A stretch of DNA of 64,000 nucleotides from Actinotalea alkalitolerans (GCF_023369855.1 NZ_JAMBPP010000011.1:62001-126000); one strand, 5' to 3'. Counted from the stretch's first letter, positions 35,691 through 44,600 are shown. Numbers and translations: made by a program. The notes: generated from the letters alone by a model not told the origin.

Positions 35691-36772
35691 CAGCCAGGGC
35701 CCTCCTGCGGTTGGTGGAGCAGGACGATCTCCGCGCCGACCCCCGGGCCGAACGCGAACATCACGCCGACGTCGCCCGGCTCGAGGTCGCCACCGTCCAG
35801 GGTGTCGGCCAGCACGTGCAGCACCGAGGAGGAGGACAGGTTCCCCACGCGGTCCAGCGAGCTCCAGCTGCGCGCGAACGCCTCGTCGGCGACACCGAGA
35901 GCCCGGGCTGCGGCCTCGAGGATCCGTGGCCCCCCGGTGTGGGCCACCCAGGTCGTGACATCGCCCAGGGTGAGGTCGTGCTCCGCGAGGAGAGTCACGA
36001 CGTCCTGGCGGAGATGCTCCTCGATGACCTCGGGCATCCCCGCGGACAGCACGATCCGGAAGCCGCTCCCGCCGATGTCCCAGCCCAGGCTCCCCGCACT
36101 GTCGGGGTAGATCACGCTGCGGCTGCCCAGCACACGTGGTCCGGCAGTTCGCCCGGAGACCGCGCGCTCCTCGCCGACCATGACCACGGCGGCCGCGCCG
36201 TCGCCGAACAACCCGCTCGAGACCAGGTTCGCCAGCGAGTCGTCCCCCTGCTGGACGGTCAGTGAGCAGAGCTCGACCGACAGGAGCACCGCGACGTCCT
36301 GGGGGTGTCCGGTCAGGTAGTCGTGGACCCGGGCGACACCGGCCGAGCCACCGGCACACCCCCACCCGAACGACGGCAGCCGTCGCACGTCGCGCCGCAG
36401 ACCCAGCCGCTCGACCAGCAGCGAGTCGATCGAAGGGGCCGAGACCCCGGTGACCGACGTGAACAGCAGGAAGTCGACCTCCTCGGCGAGGATGTCGGCG
36501 TCGGCCAGGGCCTGGCGCACCGCGTGCTCGGCCAGGTCCGCCCCGAGCGCGATGAACAGGTCGTTGGCCTGGTCGAAGGAGGTCAGGCCGGCGTACTTCT
36601 CGAGCGGCAGCACGAGATGACGGGTGCTCACACCGCTCGCACGGTGAAGACGGTCCAGCACCGTGCGGCGTCCAGGGTCCTCGGTCAGCAACGGGCCGAT
36701 CACGGCCGAGATCTCCGCCTGGTCGTACACGTGCGGCGGGAGGGCGGGCGACACTGCGGCCAAACGCGACAT
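35690..36772 (-). CDS. Type III polyketide synthase
   Basis: 360-aa chalcone/stilbene synthase-like enzyme. The complete Cys-His-Asn triad is visible: Cys139 in 'GWGCAGGSAG', His278 in 'WVAHTGG', Asn311 in 'DRVGNLSS'. It would extend a fatty acyl or other CoA starter with malonyl-CoA to a resorcinol, resorcylic acid or pyrone. I chose ATG 36772 because CACGAT ends 6 nt before it; a GTG 21 nt upstream is the alternative. It heads the operon PKS-methyltransferase-flavoprotein and is divergent from a UbiA prenyltransferase, 56 bp away. Confidence 0.93.
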   Translation of the reverse strand: MSRLAAVSPALPPHVYDQAEISAVIGPLLTEDPGRRTVLDRLHRASGVSTRHLVLPLEKYAGLTSFDQANDLFIALGADLAEHAVRQALADADILAEEVDFLLFTSVTGVSAPSIDSLLVERLGLRRDVRRLPSFGWGCAGGSAGVARVHDYLTGHPQDVAVLLSVELCSLTVQQGDDSLANLVSSGLFGDGAAAVVMVGEERAVSGRTAGPRVLGSRSVIYPDSAGSLGWDIGGSGFRIVLSAGMPEVIEEHLRQDVVTLLAEHDLTLGDVTTWVAHTGGPRILEAAARALGVADEAFARSWSSLDRVGNLSSSSVLHVLADTLDGGDLEPGDVGVMFAFGPGVGAEIVLLHQPQEGPG

Positions 36773-36815
36773 CTCGGCATCGTGCCACGTCACCTGTGTT
36801 CGGGCGCGGCGTTGC

Positions 36816-36821
36816 TAGCGT
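36816..36821 (+). promoter_or_regulatory. Predicted -10 box of a leaderless promoter (UbiA gene)
   Basis: TAGCGT ends 7 nt before the GTG at 36829. The opposing PKS box (CACGAT, minus strand, 36779-36784) is only 31 bp away, so the two promoters are back to back. Confidence 0.45.
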
Positions 36822-36828
36822 CGGACTC

Positions 36829-37731
36829 GTGGACCCCCTCGCTCCGAACGCCCACCGGCGCAGCCCGTGGCCCGGGGCCCACGTCGGACGTGCCCTGCAG
36901 GGTCTGGCCCTCGCCGCGCACGCCGGGCCGACGCTGCTCGTGACCGGGCTGACCGGTGCGCTCGCGATCGGGGTCGGAGCACCCGGGGGGACCGCCGTGC
37001 TGGTCACCGCAGCGGTGCTCGCCGGACAGCTCTCGGTCGGGTGGTCCAACGACTGGCTCGACGCCGGCCGCGACGCGCTGGTGGAACGGTCGGAGAAGCC
37101 CGTCGTGGCCGGGCTGATCCGCCCCGGGACGCTGCGGACGGCTGCCCTCGTGGCTGCCGCCGGCTGCGTGGTGCTCTCCCTGGCCACCGGCCTGGTGCCC
37201 GGGACGGTCCACCTGGTGGCGGTGGCCGGCGCCTGGGCCTACAACCTGCGCCTCAAGAACACGGCCGCGTCGTGGCTGCCCTACGCGGTCTCCTTCGGGC
37301 TGCTCCCGGTCTTCATCGTCCTCGCCCTGCCCGGACGGCCGGTCCCACCGTGGTGGGTGGTGCTCGGTGCGTCCCTGCTGGGTGTCGGGGCGCACGTCGC
37401 GAACGTGCTCCCCGACCTCGAGGACGATGCGGCCACCGGTGTCCGGGGGCTCCCGCACCGGTGGGGTCGTGCACGGTCGACCGTGCTCGCGCTCTCGGTG
37501 CTGGTCGCGGCCGTCGGGGTGATCGTCCTGGGACCGCCGCCACCGGTGACCCCGGCCGGCTGGTCGGGGGCCGGGGCGGCACTCCTCCTGGCCGGGGCGG
37601 GAGCAGCGGCCGCGCACCGTGACGGGCGCAGCCGCCTGCCCTTCGCGCTGAGCATGGCCGTCGCGGCGGTCTGCGTGGTGCTCCTCGTGCTCGCCGGACC
37701 CGAGCTGGTCCCCGAGGCGCGAGCGACGTAG
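36829..37731 (+). CDS. UbiA-family prenyltransferase
   Basis: 300-aa membrane protein with about eight or nine helices. Both Asp-rich motifs of the family are present: NDWLDAGRD (near 66-74) for the prenyl diphosphate and 'DLEDDAATG' (near 194). 'KPVVAGLI' and 'GAWAYNLRLKNTAASWLPYAVSFGLLP' are typical. It would attach a polyprenyl chain to an aromatic or other acceptor. Being divergent from the type III PKS operon, an alkylresorcinol- or quinone-type acceptor is plausible, though it may equally serve another pathway. Start GTG 36829, leaderless by the upstream TAGCGT. Confidence 0.9.
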   Translation: MDPLAPNAHRRSPWPGAHVGRALQGLALAAHAGPTLLVTGLTGALAIGVGAPGGTAVLVTAAVLAGQLSVGWSNDWLDAGRDALVERSEKPVVAGLIRPGTLRTAALVAAAGCVVLSLATGLVPGTVHLVAVAGAWAYNLRLKNTAASWLPYAVSFGLLPVFIVLALPGRPVPPWWVVLGASLLGVGAHVANVLPDLEDDAATGVRGLPHRWGRARSTVLALSVLVAAVGVIVLGPPPPVTPAGWSGAGAALLLAGAGAAAAHRDGRSRLPFALSMAVAAVCVVLLVLAGPELVPEARAT

Positions 37732-37745
37732 AGGAGGACACCTGC

Positions 37746-39374
37746 TCAGGACTGGACCGCCACCTCGACCGCGTGCCAACCCGTGGCGCCGTCGGGCACC
37801 ACGCCGGTCACGGTCCCGGTCTGCACGGCGCCGGTCGCATCGGTGGCCCGTGAGCGCAGGGTGTGGGCACCGGGGGTGGCGTCCCAGGTGAACGACCACT
37901 GGCGCCACGTGTCGATCGACGCCTCGTCGGCGAGCTGTGCCGTGAGCCACGGTCCGTCGTCGACCTGGACCTCGACACCGGTGATGCCTGTGTGCTGGGC
38001 CCAGGCCGTCCCACCGACAGCCACCGGACCGGGGGGCACCGGGACCCCGGGACGTGGCACCTCGATCCGTGAGGAGGTCTTGACCGGTCCCTCGGCGGAC
38101 CAGCCCCGGTCCGTCCAGTAGGCGGTGCGATCGGCGAACCGGGTCACCTCGAGGTCGACCACCCACTTGGTGGCCGAGACGTAGCCGTACAGCCCGGGGA
38201 CGACCATGCGCACCGGGAACCCGTGCGCGGCCGGGAGCGGTGCGTCGTTCATCGCCACCGCCAGGACCGCGTCCCTGCTGTCGGTCAGCACGCCGAGCGG
38301 TGTCGAGGCGGTGAAGCCGTCCACGCTGGTCGAGAGCACCATGTCCGCCTCGGGGAGCGGGACGGCTCGCTCGAGCAGGGTGCGCAGCGGATGGCCCAGC
38401 CACTTGGCGTTCCCGATGAGCGAGCCGCCGACAGGGTTGGAGACGCAGACCAGGGTCACGTAGCTCTCGACCATCTCCAGCTCGAGGAGCTCGTCGAAGG
38501 TCAGCAGGATCTCGTTCTGCACCAGGCCGTGGATCCGCAGGGTCCAGGTCGCCGGGTCAACCTGAGGCACGGTGAGGGCCGTGTCGATCCGGTAGAAGTC
38601 GGCGACGTCCGTCACGAAGTCCACGACCCCCGGGGTGGTGGACTGCACCCCTGGCGGCAGGGGAGGTGCCGGCCGCGACGGCGCCGGCAGGCGGATGAGG
38701 TCCCGTGCGGCACCGGCCGCGCGGCCGACCGAGCCGGCCACGGCCCCGGCAGCCGCGCTGAGCGCGGCGGCAGCGGTCACGACGACCGCTGCCCCCAGGA
38801 AGCGTCGACGATCGAGCTCCACCCCAGGATCGGGATCAGCTTCGGCAGGGTTGGCCGCGCCGCCCACGCCGGCGGGCGACGGGGTCGCGGTGGCCGGGAC
38901 CTCGATGCGTCGCACCAGCGCGAGCAGTGCGACGACCCCGGCGGCAGCCCCCACCAGGCTCGGCAGCGGGCTGGTGATCACCGCGTCCGGTCGCGTCCAT
39001 GCCGCCACGGCCCCGACCGCGCCGAGTGCGACCACAGCGGCGACGCCCGCGGCCGGGCGGGAACGGGCGAGCAGCCCTGCTCCGGCGGCGAGCGCGGCCA
39101 GGACCAGTCCCATCCCCACGAAGAGGGCGACCTTGTCCTGCGTGCCGAAGGCCGCGATGGCTGCGTCCTTGAGCCAGGCGGGGGTCCGGTCCACGAAGGC
39201 GTCACCGACGGCGACCAGTGGCGCCGAGCCCGGCGACACCGCGACCGCGACCAGCTGCGCGACCCCGAGGGTGAGGCCCGCGGACAGCACGCCGGCCAGT
39301 GCGGCCCGACGTCGCGCCGGTCCCTGTCCGGGGCGCGCCGAGGTGAGCGGGCGTTGTCCGGTCGTGGTGCGCAC
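37746..39374 (-). CDS. Membrane-anchored molybdopterin-dependent oxidoreductase (sulfite-oxidase fold)
   Basis: 542 aa. The N-terminal third has four hydrophobic helices, then 'DRRRFLGAAVVVTAAAALSAA', a Tat-like twin-arginine segment, which suggests the catalytic part is outside the membrane. The Mo-cofactor domain (about 275-430) has the ligand cysteine in 'YVTLVCVSNPVGGSLIGNAKWLG', 'HGFPVRMVVPGLYGYVSATKWVVDLEV' and a C-terminal Mo-co dimerisation domain with 'GTAWAQHTGITGVEVQVDDGPW'. Substrate unknown; sulfite, or oxidised protein Met as in YedY-type enzymes, are options. GTG 39374 is chosen because CAGGCT ends 6 nt upstream. Confidence 0.88.
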   Translation of the reverse strand: MRTTTGQRPLTSARPGQGPARRRAALAGVLSAGLTLGVAQLVAVAVSPGSAPLVAVGDAFVDRTPAWLKDAAIAAFGTQDKVALFVGMGLVLAALAAGAGLLARSRPAAGVAAVVALGAVGAVAAWTRPDAVITSPLPSLVGAAAGVVALLALVRRIEVPATATPSPAGVGGAANPAEADPDPGVELDRRRFLGAAVVVTAAAALSAAAGAVAGSVGRAAGAARDLIRLPAPSRPAPPLPPGVQSTTPGVVDFVTDVADFYRIDTALTVPQVDPATWTLRIHGLVQNEILLTFDELLELEMVESYVTLVCVSNPVGGSLIGNAKWLGHPLRTLLERAVPLPEADMVLSTSVDGFTASTPLGVLTDSRDAVLAVAMNDAPLPAAHGFPVRMVVPGLYGYVSATKWVVDLEVTRFADRTAYWTDRGWSAEGPVKTSSRIEVPRPGVPVPPGPVAVGGTAWAQHTGITGVEVQVDDGPWLTAQLADEASIDTWRQWSFTWDATPGAHTLRSRATDATGAVQTGTVTGVVPDGATGWHAVEVAVQS

Positions 39375-39448
39375 AGGTCGAGCCTGAGCCCTGGTGGCCG
39401 TCCTGTCACCCCCGCGGTCGTGTCGGTGGTGGGCGGCACGATGGGCAG

Positions 39449-39742
39449 ATGGACCCAGCGACGCAGATCGGCGGCACCCAGGCACCTGCGGGCGCCGTGG
39501 TCAGGGGGGCCGGGTTCGTCCACCAGGTGGACCTGCCGGGCTGGTCAGCCCGCTCGTCGTGGGGCTACGACCCGGTCTACGAGGGCTACTGGCTGCGGGT
39601 CTGGGACGTGGACCACGCCGCGCGGCCCGCGGTGGAGGTCGCCCCGTCCCAGCTGATCAGCACGGTCGCAGGTCTGGCCCGCGTGATGGCCCGGGCGCTG
39701 GACATCGACGACGGCACCGCGTTCCTCGCGCTGACGGCCTGA
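39449..39742 (+). CDS. Small hypothetical protein, 97 aa
   Basis: No family recognised. It has no signal peptide or membrane segment; the middle 'GFVHQVDLPGWSARSSWGYDPVYEGYWLRVWDVDH' is rich in aromatic residues and the C terminus 'LISTVAGLARVMARALDID' is helical. ATG 39449 has CACGAT 6 nt upstream and no ribosome site, consistent with a leaderless transcript. Divergent from the molybdenum enzyme and convergent with the 87-aa gene. Confidence 0.65.
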   Translation: MDPATQIGGTQAPAGAVVRGAGFVHQVDLPGWSARSSWGYDPVYEGYWLRVWDVDHAARPAVEVAPSQLISTVAGLARVMARALDIDDGTAFLALTA

Positions 39743-39746
39743 GGTC

Positions 39747-40010
39747 TCAGGCGCCGACCGTGACCGGTGCCGAACGGTTCGCCGGTGCCTGCCAGGTGGT
39801 CTGGCCGGCCCGTCGGACGTCGTGGAAGGGGATGACCTGCTGCTCCAGGACCCGCCGGCCGTGGGGGCGCGCTGCCCGCAACCGGTCGACGACGTCGTCC
39901 GGGACGTCGCGGTACTCGAACGAGGCCCACGAGCTGCCGCTCGGGGTCGCGTAGCGGACCTTGAGCACACGGGTGTGGTCGTCGTAGTCGGTCGACCGGA
40001 GGAAGAGCAT
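39747..40010 (-). CDS. Small hypothetical protein, KTSC-like, 87 aa
   Basis: The pattern 'LRSTDYDDHTRVLKVRYATP...ASFEYRDVPDDVVDRLRAARPHGRRVLEQQV' resembles the small KTSC domain (a possible RNA- or DNA-binding module), but the match is weak. Convergent with the 97-aa gene, 4 bp apart. It is followed upstream by the NADH dehydrogenase gene on the same strand. Confidence 0.6.
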   Translation of the reverse strand: MLFLRSTDYDDHTRVLKVRYATPSGSSWASFEYRDVPDDVVDRLRAARPHGRRVLEQQVIPFHDVRRAGQTTWQAPANRSAPVTVGA

Positions 40011-40037
40011 GCCTCCACTGTCCGGCCTGCCGGAGGC

Positions 40038-41450
40038 TCATCTGTAGGTCGCTGGTCCCTGCGCCGGTCGGGGAGCGGGTGACTCCGTGGGTGCGCGCAC
40101 GTCCGACGGGCCCGCCGCGGAACGCCGGAGCTCCTCGTAGTCCTGGAGCGCGGTCCGCGCCAGGACCTGCTGCAGGGTCGCGGTGCGCTCCGACCGGCCC
40201 CGCCCCACGAAGCTCACCGCCCAGTGCAGCAGGGTCGTGAGGCGGTTCTTGAAGCCGATCAGGTAGATCAGGTGAACCACGAGCCACAGCAACCACGCCA
40301 CGAACCCGGCCACGTGCCACCTCCCGACGCTGGCCACGGCGTAGAAACGCGAGACCGTGGCCATGCTGCCCTTGTCGTGGTACCGGAAGGGCTGCCCGGT
40401 CGGCTCGTCGCGCAGTCGACGGCGGATCTGGTCGGCGGCGTGCTGGGCGCTCTGCATCGCGACCTGTGCGACCCCGGGCAGCTCGTCGAGGGCCATCATG
40501 TCGCCGACGACGAAGACCTCGGGGTGACCGGGCAGCGTGCAGTCCGGCTCGACGAGCACCCGGCCCGCGCGATCGGTCGACGAGCCCGCCGCCTGCGCGA
40601 GCTGGGCCCCCAGGGGCGAGGCGGCAACCCCCGCTGCCCACACCTTGCACCGCGACCGGATCCGTGTCGGTGCTCCGTGGGCGTCCAGGAGGTCCACACC
40701 GTCGGAGTCGACACCGACGACCTTCATCCCGAGCTGCAGCTCGACCCCGAGAGCCTCGAGCTGCCCGGCAGCCTTGCCCGAGAGACCCTCGCCGAAGCCG
40801 TTCAGCACCTGGGGCACGGCGTCGACCAGCACGATGCGGGCCGTGCGGGGATCGATGTGCCGGAAGTTGCCCCGCAGCGCTCGGTGCGCCAGCTCGGCGA
40901 TCTGCCCGGCCATCTCGACACCGGTCGGACCAGCACCCACCACCACGAAGGTCAGCAGCTCCGCGACGGTCTCGGGGTCCTGGGTGACCTCCGCGAGCTC
41001 GAAGGCACCGAAGATCCGCCCGCGGAGCTCGAGGGCGTCGTCGATGCTCTTCATCCCGGGTGCGTACCTGGCGAACTGGTCGTTGCCGAAGTACGACTGG
41101 CCGGCGCCGGCCGCCACGATGAGGCTGTCGTAGGCGGTCCGCACCTCACCCGCGGGTGAGGTCGAGGTCACGATCCTGGTCGGGAGGTCGATCTCGGTGA
41201 CGGTCCCGAGCAGCACACGTGCGTTCCTCTGCCTGCGCAGCACCTCGCGGGTTGCCGGCGCGACCTCCCCTTCCGAGAGCACGCCCGTGGCGACCTGGTA
41301 GAGCAACGGCTGGAAGAGGTGGTGCCCGGTGCTGGCGATCACCGTCACCCGCACCTGCTCGCGGGCGAGGGCCTTGGCGGCGAACAGGCCGCCGAACCCT
41401 GACCCGATGATCACGACGTGGTGAGGCGCGGACTCACGGAGGCTGGTCAT
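40038..41450 (-). CDS. Type II NADH dehydrogenase (NADH:quinone oxidoreductase)
   Basis: 470-aa two-dinucleotide-binding-domain flavoprotein. FAD motif 'HVVIIGSGFGGLFAAKAL' at the N terminus, NADH motif 'FVVVGAGPTGVEMAGQIAEL' near 165, and 'VFVVGDMMAL' near 305. The quinone/membrane-binding part follows with 'HDKGSMATVSRFYAVASVG' and a hydrophobic 'FVAWLLWLVVHLIYLIGFKNR' segment near 400. It would feed electrons from NADH into the quinone pool without pumping protons. ATG 41450 is set by the family start; 28 bp separate its stop from the 87-aa gene. Confidence 0.93.
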   Translation of the reverse strand: MTSLRESAPHHVVIIGSGFGGLFAAKALAREQVRVTVIASTGHHLFQPLLYQVATGVLSEGEVAPATREVLRRQRNARVLLGTVTEIDLPTRIVTSTSPAGEVRTAYDSLIVAAGAGQSYFGNDQFARYAPGMKSIDDALELRGRIFGAFELAEVTQDPETVAELLTFVVVGAGPTGVEMAGQIAELAHRALRGNFRHIDPRTARIVLVDAVPQVLNGFGEGLSGKAAGQLEALGVELQLGMKVVGVDSDGVDLLDAHGAPTRIRSRCKVWAAGVAASPLGAQLAQAAGSSTDRAGRVLVEPDCTLPGHPEVFVVGDMMALDELPGVAQVAMQSAQHAADQIRRRLRDEPTGQPFRYHDKGSMATVSRFYAVASVGRWHVAGFVAWLLWLVVHLIYLIGFKNRLTTLLHWAVSFVGRGRSERTATLQQVLARTALQDYEELRRSAAGPSDVRAPTESPAPRPAQGPATYR

Positions 41451-41549
41451 CGTCGGTTCCCCACGGTCGGCGGCAGCGATCAGGGGACCAGCGTCACCCG
41501 CGCGGCGTCCTCGCGCCACCTCGGCCCCGCGTGGTCCGCGGCGAGTCGT

Positions 41550-42431
41550 TCAGCCGGCGTCGGTGGTCTCGATGGTCGCGGTCATCGAGTGGGTCGCCCC
41601 GGGGGCCAGGCGGACACCTGCTGCGCGGACGTTGCAGGTCTCCACGCACACGAACTCGGTCCACTCGTGGTCGCCCATGTCCGGCAGGCGACCGGCCTTC
41701 GTGACCCACGGGTTCCACACGACGGTCGCCTCCGAGCCGGTCTTGCTCACCCGGAGGGTCCGTCCGCCTGGCTCGTGCACCACGGCCGTGGCACGCGTGC
41801 TCGGGTAGAGACGATCGGTCTCGTCCCGGAGACGGATCGACGGTGCGTCGTCGGTGCGGGTCTGCTCGTCGATGCTGCGGTCGACGTAAGGCGCCCCGTG
41901 CAGACCGGTGACCTCGATCTCGCGCACGTCGGGGACCGCGAGGTAGGTGTGCAGCGCCTCCTCGAAGTCGAAGGGCTCATGCCCACGGTTGGTCACGTCC
42001 AGGCGCAGCGAGAGCGCCGCACCGACCTGGATCGTCACCCTCGCCTCGAAGCGGTGGGGCCACCGCGGGTCCGCAGGGCGGTCCTGGTCGGTCAGCCGCA
42101 GCACGAGCTCGACGGACGCCCCGTCGTCCTGCGCGGCGATCAGCGTCCACGGGGTGGTGCGGGCGAAGCCGTGCGCGGGGGCGTCGGCGTCCTGCGGGTG
42201 CTCGGCGAACCAGGGGAAGCAGATCGGGACCCCTCCGCGGATCGCACGCCCCGGCTCGAACCGGCTGCTCCGGCTCGTCCAGAGCACCGGGGGGTGTTCC
42301 GCAGGCGTCCACGACGTGATGTGCGCGCCCTGCAGGTAGACCTCTGCCCGGGCAGCGGGCGAGTCGACCCGCAGGACGGGGAGTCCCCCCTGTCCGGCCT
42401 CGAGCGTGACGGCGGGTGGCAGCTCGGGCAT
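41550..42431 (-). CDS. D-hexose-6-phosphate mutarotase (YeaD-like)
   Basis: 293-aa galactose-mutarotase-like protein of the glucose-6-phosphate 1-epimerase branch. Signatures are 'YLQGAHITSWTPAEHPPVLWTS', 'RGGVPICFPWF', 'HGFARTTPW' and a catalytic-region 'FDFEEALHTYLAV'. Interconverts anomers of hexose 6-phosphates in the cytosol. ATG 42431 has CAGGAGGAGT just upstream, one of the stronger ribosome sites in the window. It is divergent from the penicillin-binding protein gene with a 219-bp gap that contains an 8-bp tandem repeat. Confidence 0.9.
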   Translation of the reverse strand: MPELPPAVTLEAGQGGLPVLRVDSPAARAEVYLQGAHITSWTPAEHPPVLWTSRSSRFEPGRAIRGGVPICFPWFAEHPQDADAPAHGFARTTPWTLIAAQDDGASVELVLRLTDQDRPADPRWPHRFEARVTIQVGAALSLRLDVTNRGHEPFDFEEALHTYLAVPDVREIEVTGLHGAPYVDRSIDEQTRTDDAPSIRLRDETDRLYPSTRATAVVHEPGGRTLRVSKTGSEATVVWNPWVTKAGRLPDMGDHEWTEFVCVETCNVRAAGVRLAPGATHSMTATIETTDAG

Positions 42432-42612
42432 GACTCCTCCTGGATGTGGGTGACCGACCAGGGACGGCTCCGACGACCGTCCCGTCGGGCGACGCTACCG
42501 GTCCGGCGCGAGGGCCAGGGGCCGTGGACGTGCCGCGAACACACCCTCGAACCGGGGTGGGCCGCGGTCCGTGTGCGCCAGGATGGGTGGGCAACCGGGC
42601 GGGTGCTCGGCG

Positions 42613-42650
42613 AGCAGGGGAGCAGGGGAGCAGGGGAGCAGGGGAGCAGG
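42613..42650 (+). repeat. 8-bp tandem repeat AGCAGGGG, 4.75 copies
   Basis: Four perfect AGCAGGGG units plus AGCAGG end exactly at an in-frame ATG (42651) of the penicillin-binding lipoprotein. Each unit contains a purine-rich ribosome-site-like stretch. Copy number could vary by slippage. Confidence 0.9.
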
Positions 42651-42707
42651 ATGACGGTGCGGGGACGGTACATCGGCGCGCGAGGGCGGCGCGCCCACGC
42701 CAGGAGC

Positions 42708-44600
42708 ATGCGCGCACCGGCACTCACGCTGGCCACGGTGCTCGCGGTCGGGGGAGGGCTGGTCGGTTGCACCGCCGGCCCGCCGCAGCCCGGACCGGTC
42801 GCCGAGGCGCTCGCCGAGGGGATCGCCGGAGGCGACCTGTCGGCCGTGCCCCTGACCGGTGCCACGGCGCAGGAGGCGACCGAGACGCTCTCGCTCGCCC
42901 TGGCGGGTCTCGAACCGCTGCGACCAGCCGTGCAGGTCCAGGACGTCACGGTCGACGAGACGGGAGCTGTCGCGACGGCAGCCTTGGCCTACACCTGGGA
43001 CGTCGACGACGGCGAGCGGGACTGGACCTACGGCACCACGGCGCGGATGGACCTCGTCGAGGACGCGTGGGTGGTGCGCTGGAGCACCTTCGTGCTCGCT
43101 CCCGACCTGCTCGAGGGTGAGGTGCTCACCGTGCGGCGGGAGTCGGCCGAGCGAGCACCCGTGCTCGGTGCCGGAGGGATGGTCCTGGTCGAGGAGCGCC
43201 CGGTGCTCCGGCTGGGCCTGGACAAGACGAGGATCGAAACGGCGGTCTGGGACGACGCGGCACGTCAGGTCGCCGCGGTCCTGGGTCTCGAACCCGAGCC
43301 CTACGCGCAGCGCGTCGCCTCGGCGGGTGAACGGGCGTTCGTCGAGGGCCTGGTGGTCCGTGAGCACGACCCGGGTGTCGACCTCGTGGCCTTCGCCGCG
43401 GTGCCCGGTGCGCTCGAGGTGGCCGACAGCCTGCCGCTGGCACCGACACGTCGTTTCGCACGGCCGATCCTGGGGACGGCCGGTCCGGCGACCGCGGAGA
43501 TCGTCGAGGCCTCCGGCGGTCAGGTCCAGCCGGGGGACGTCGCGGGCCTGTCGGGTCTGCAGCGGCAGTACGACGAGCAGCTCCGTGGACGGCCCGGTCT
43601 GACGATCCTGGCGACCTCGGAGGCGACCGGAGCCGAACGAGGGCTGTTCCACCAGGAGCCGGTCGCGGGTGAGGCGCTCGTCACGACGCTGGACCCAGAG
43701 CTCCAGGACGCGGCCGAGACCATCCTGGAACCGGTCGGTCCGGCGAGCGCCGTCGTGGCCGTCCGGGCGTCGACCGGTGAGGTTCTCGCGGCGGCGAGCG
43801 GACCCGGCGGTGAGGGCTACTCGACCGCGACGCTGGGCACCTACGCACCGGGCTCGGTCTTCAAGGTGGTCAGCTCCCTGGCCCTGCTCCGCGCCGGGAT
43901 CGCGCCCGACGACGTCGTGCCGTGCCCGACGACGATCGAGGTGGACGGGCGGTCCTTCGCGAACTTCCCCGGCTACCCGGTGGAGGCGAACGGGTCGATC
44001 ACGCTCCGGACGGCTCTGGCGCACTCGTGCAACACCGCGTTCATCGGGTCGCGTGACCGTGCCACGCAGGAGGCGCTCGCTGACGCGGCCGGATCACTGG
44101 GTCTGGGCGGCGAGGGCGACCTGGGGCTGCCCGTGTTCCTGGGTGACGTCCCCGTCGAGGCCTCCGGGACGGACCACGCGGCCTCCATGATCGGTCAGGG
44201 CCGGGTGCAGGTCTCACCCCTGGCGATGGCAGGAGTCGCCGCCTCGGCCGCTGCCGGTCGGACCGTCGTGCCGTGGGTCGTCGGTGAGGGGGCACCGCAG
44301 CCCGACCCGTCGACGACACCCCTTGCCGTGGACGAGGCCGCCGCCCTCCGCGACATGATGCGGGCCGTGGTCACCGAGGGGGGCGCGACGTTCCTGGTCG
44401 ACACCCCCGGCCCGGAGGTGCTCGCCAAGACCGGCACGGCCCAGTTCGGGTCGGGTCCAGAGCTGCGCAACCACGCGTGGATGATCGCCGTCCAGGGTGA
44501 CCTGGCGATCGCCGTCTTCGTCGAGGAGGGCGACTACGGATCGACCACGGCCGGCCCGTTGCTCGAGCAGCTGCTCGCGGTCGCCGGACCGTGGACCTAG
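42708..44600 (+). CDS. Penicillin-binding transpeptidase lipoprotein
   Basis: 630-aa class B-type penicillin-binding protein. The lipobox is LVGC (Cys21), so it is lipid-anchored rather than helix-anchored. An NTF2-like MecA_N domain (about 30-150) and dimerisation domain precede the transpeptidase, which has all three motifs: S383-x-x-K (GSVFK), S440-C-N and K574-T-G. It should cross-link peptidoglycan at the outer face of the membrane. I use ATG 42708; an in-frame ATG at 42651, next to the tandem repeat, would lengthen the signal peptide by 19 residues and has the better ribosome site. Its TAG stop overlaps the opposite gene's stop as CTAG. Confidence 0.92.
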   Translation: MRAPALTLATVLAVGGGLVGCTAGPPQPGPVAEALAEGIAGGDLSAVPLTGATAQEATETLSLALAGLEPLRPAVQVQDVTVDETGAVATAALAYTWDVDDGERDWTYGTTARMDLVEDAWVVRWSTFVLAPDLLEGEVLTVRRESAERAPVLGAGGMVLVEERPVLRLGLDKTRIETAVWDDAARQVAAVLGLEPEPYAQRVASAGERAFVEGLVVREHDPGVDLVAFAAVPGALEVADSLPLAPTRRFARPILGTAGPATAEIVEASGGQVQPGDVAGLSGLQRQYDEQLRGRPGLTILATSEATGAERGLFHQEPVAGEALVTTLDPELQDAAETILEPVGPASAVVAVRASTGEVLAAASGPGGEGYSTATLGTYAPGSVFKVVSSLALLRAGIAPDDVVPCPTTIEVDGRSFANFPGYPVEANGSITLRTALAHSCNTAFIGSRDRATQEALADAAGSLGLGGEGDLGLPVFLGDVPVEASGTDHAASMIGQGRVQVSPLAMAGVAASAAAGRTVVPWVVGEGAPQPDPSTTPLAVDEAAALRDMMRAVVTEGGATFLVDTPGPEVLAKTGTAQFGSGPELRNHAWMIAVQGDLAIAVFVEEGDYGSTTAGPLLEQLLAVAGPWT

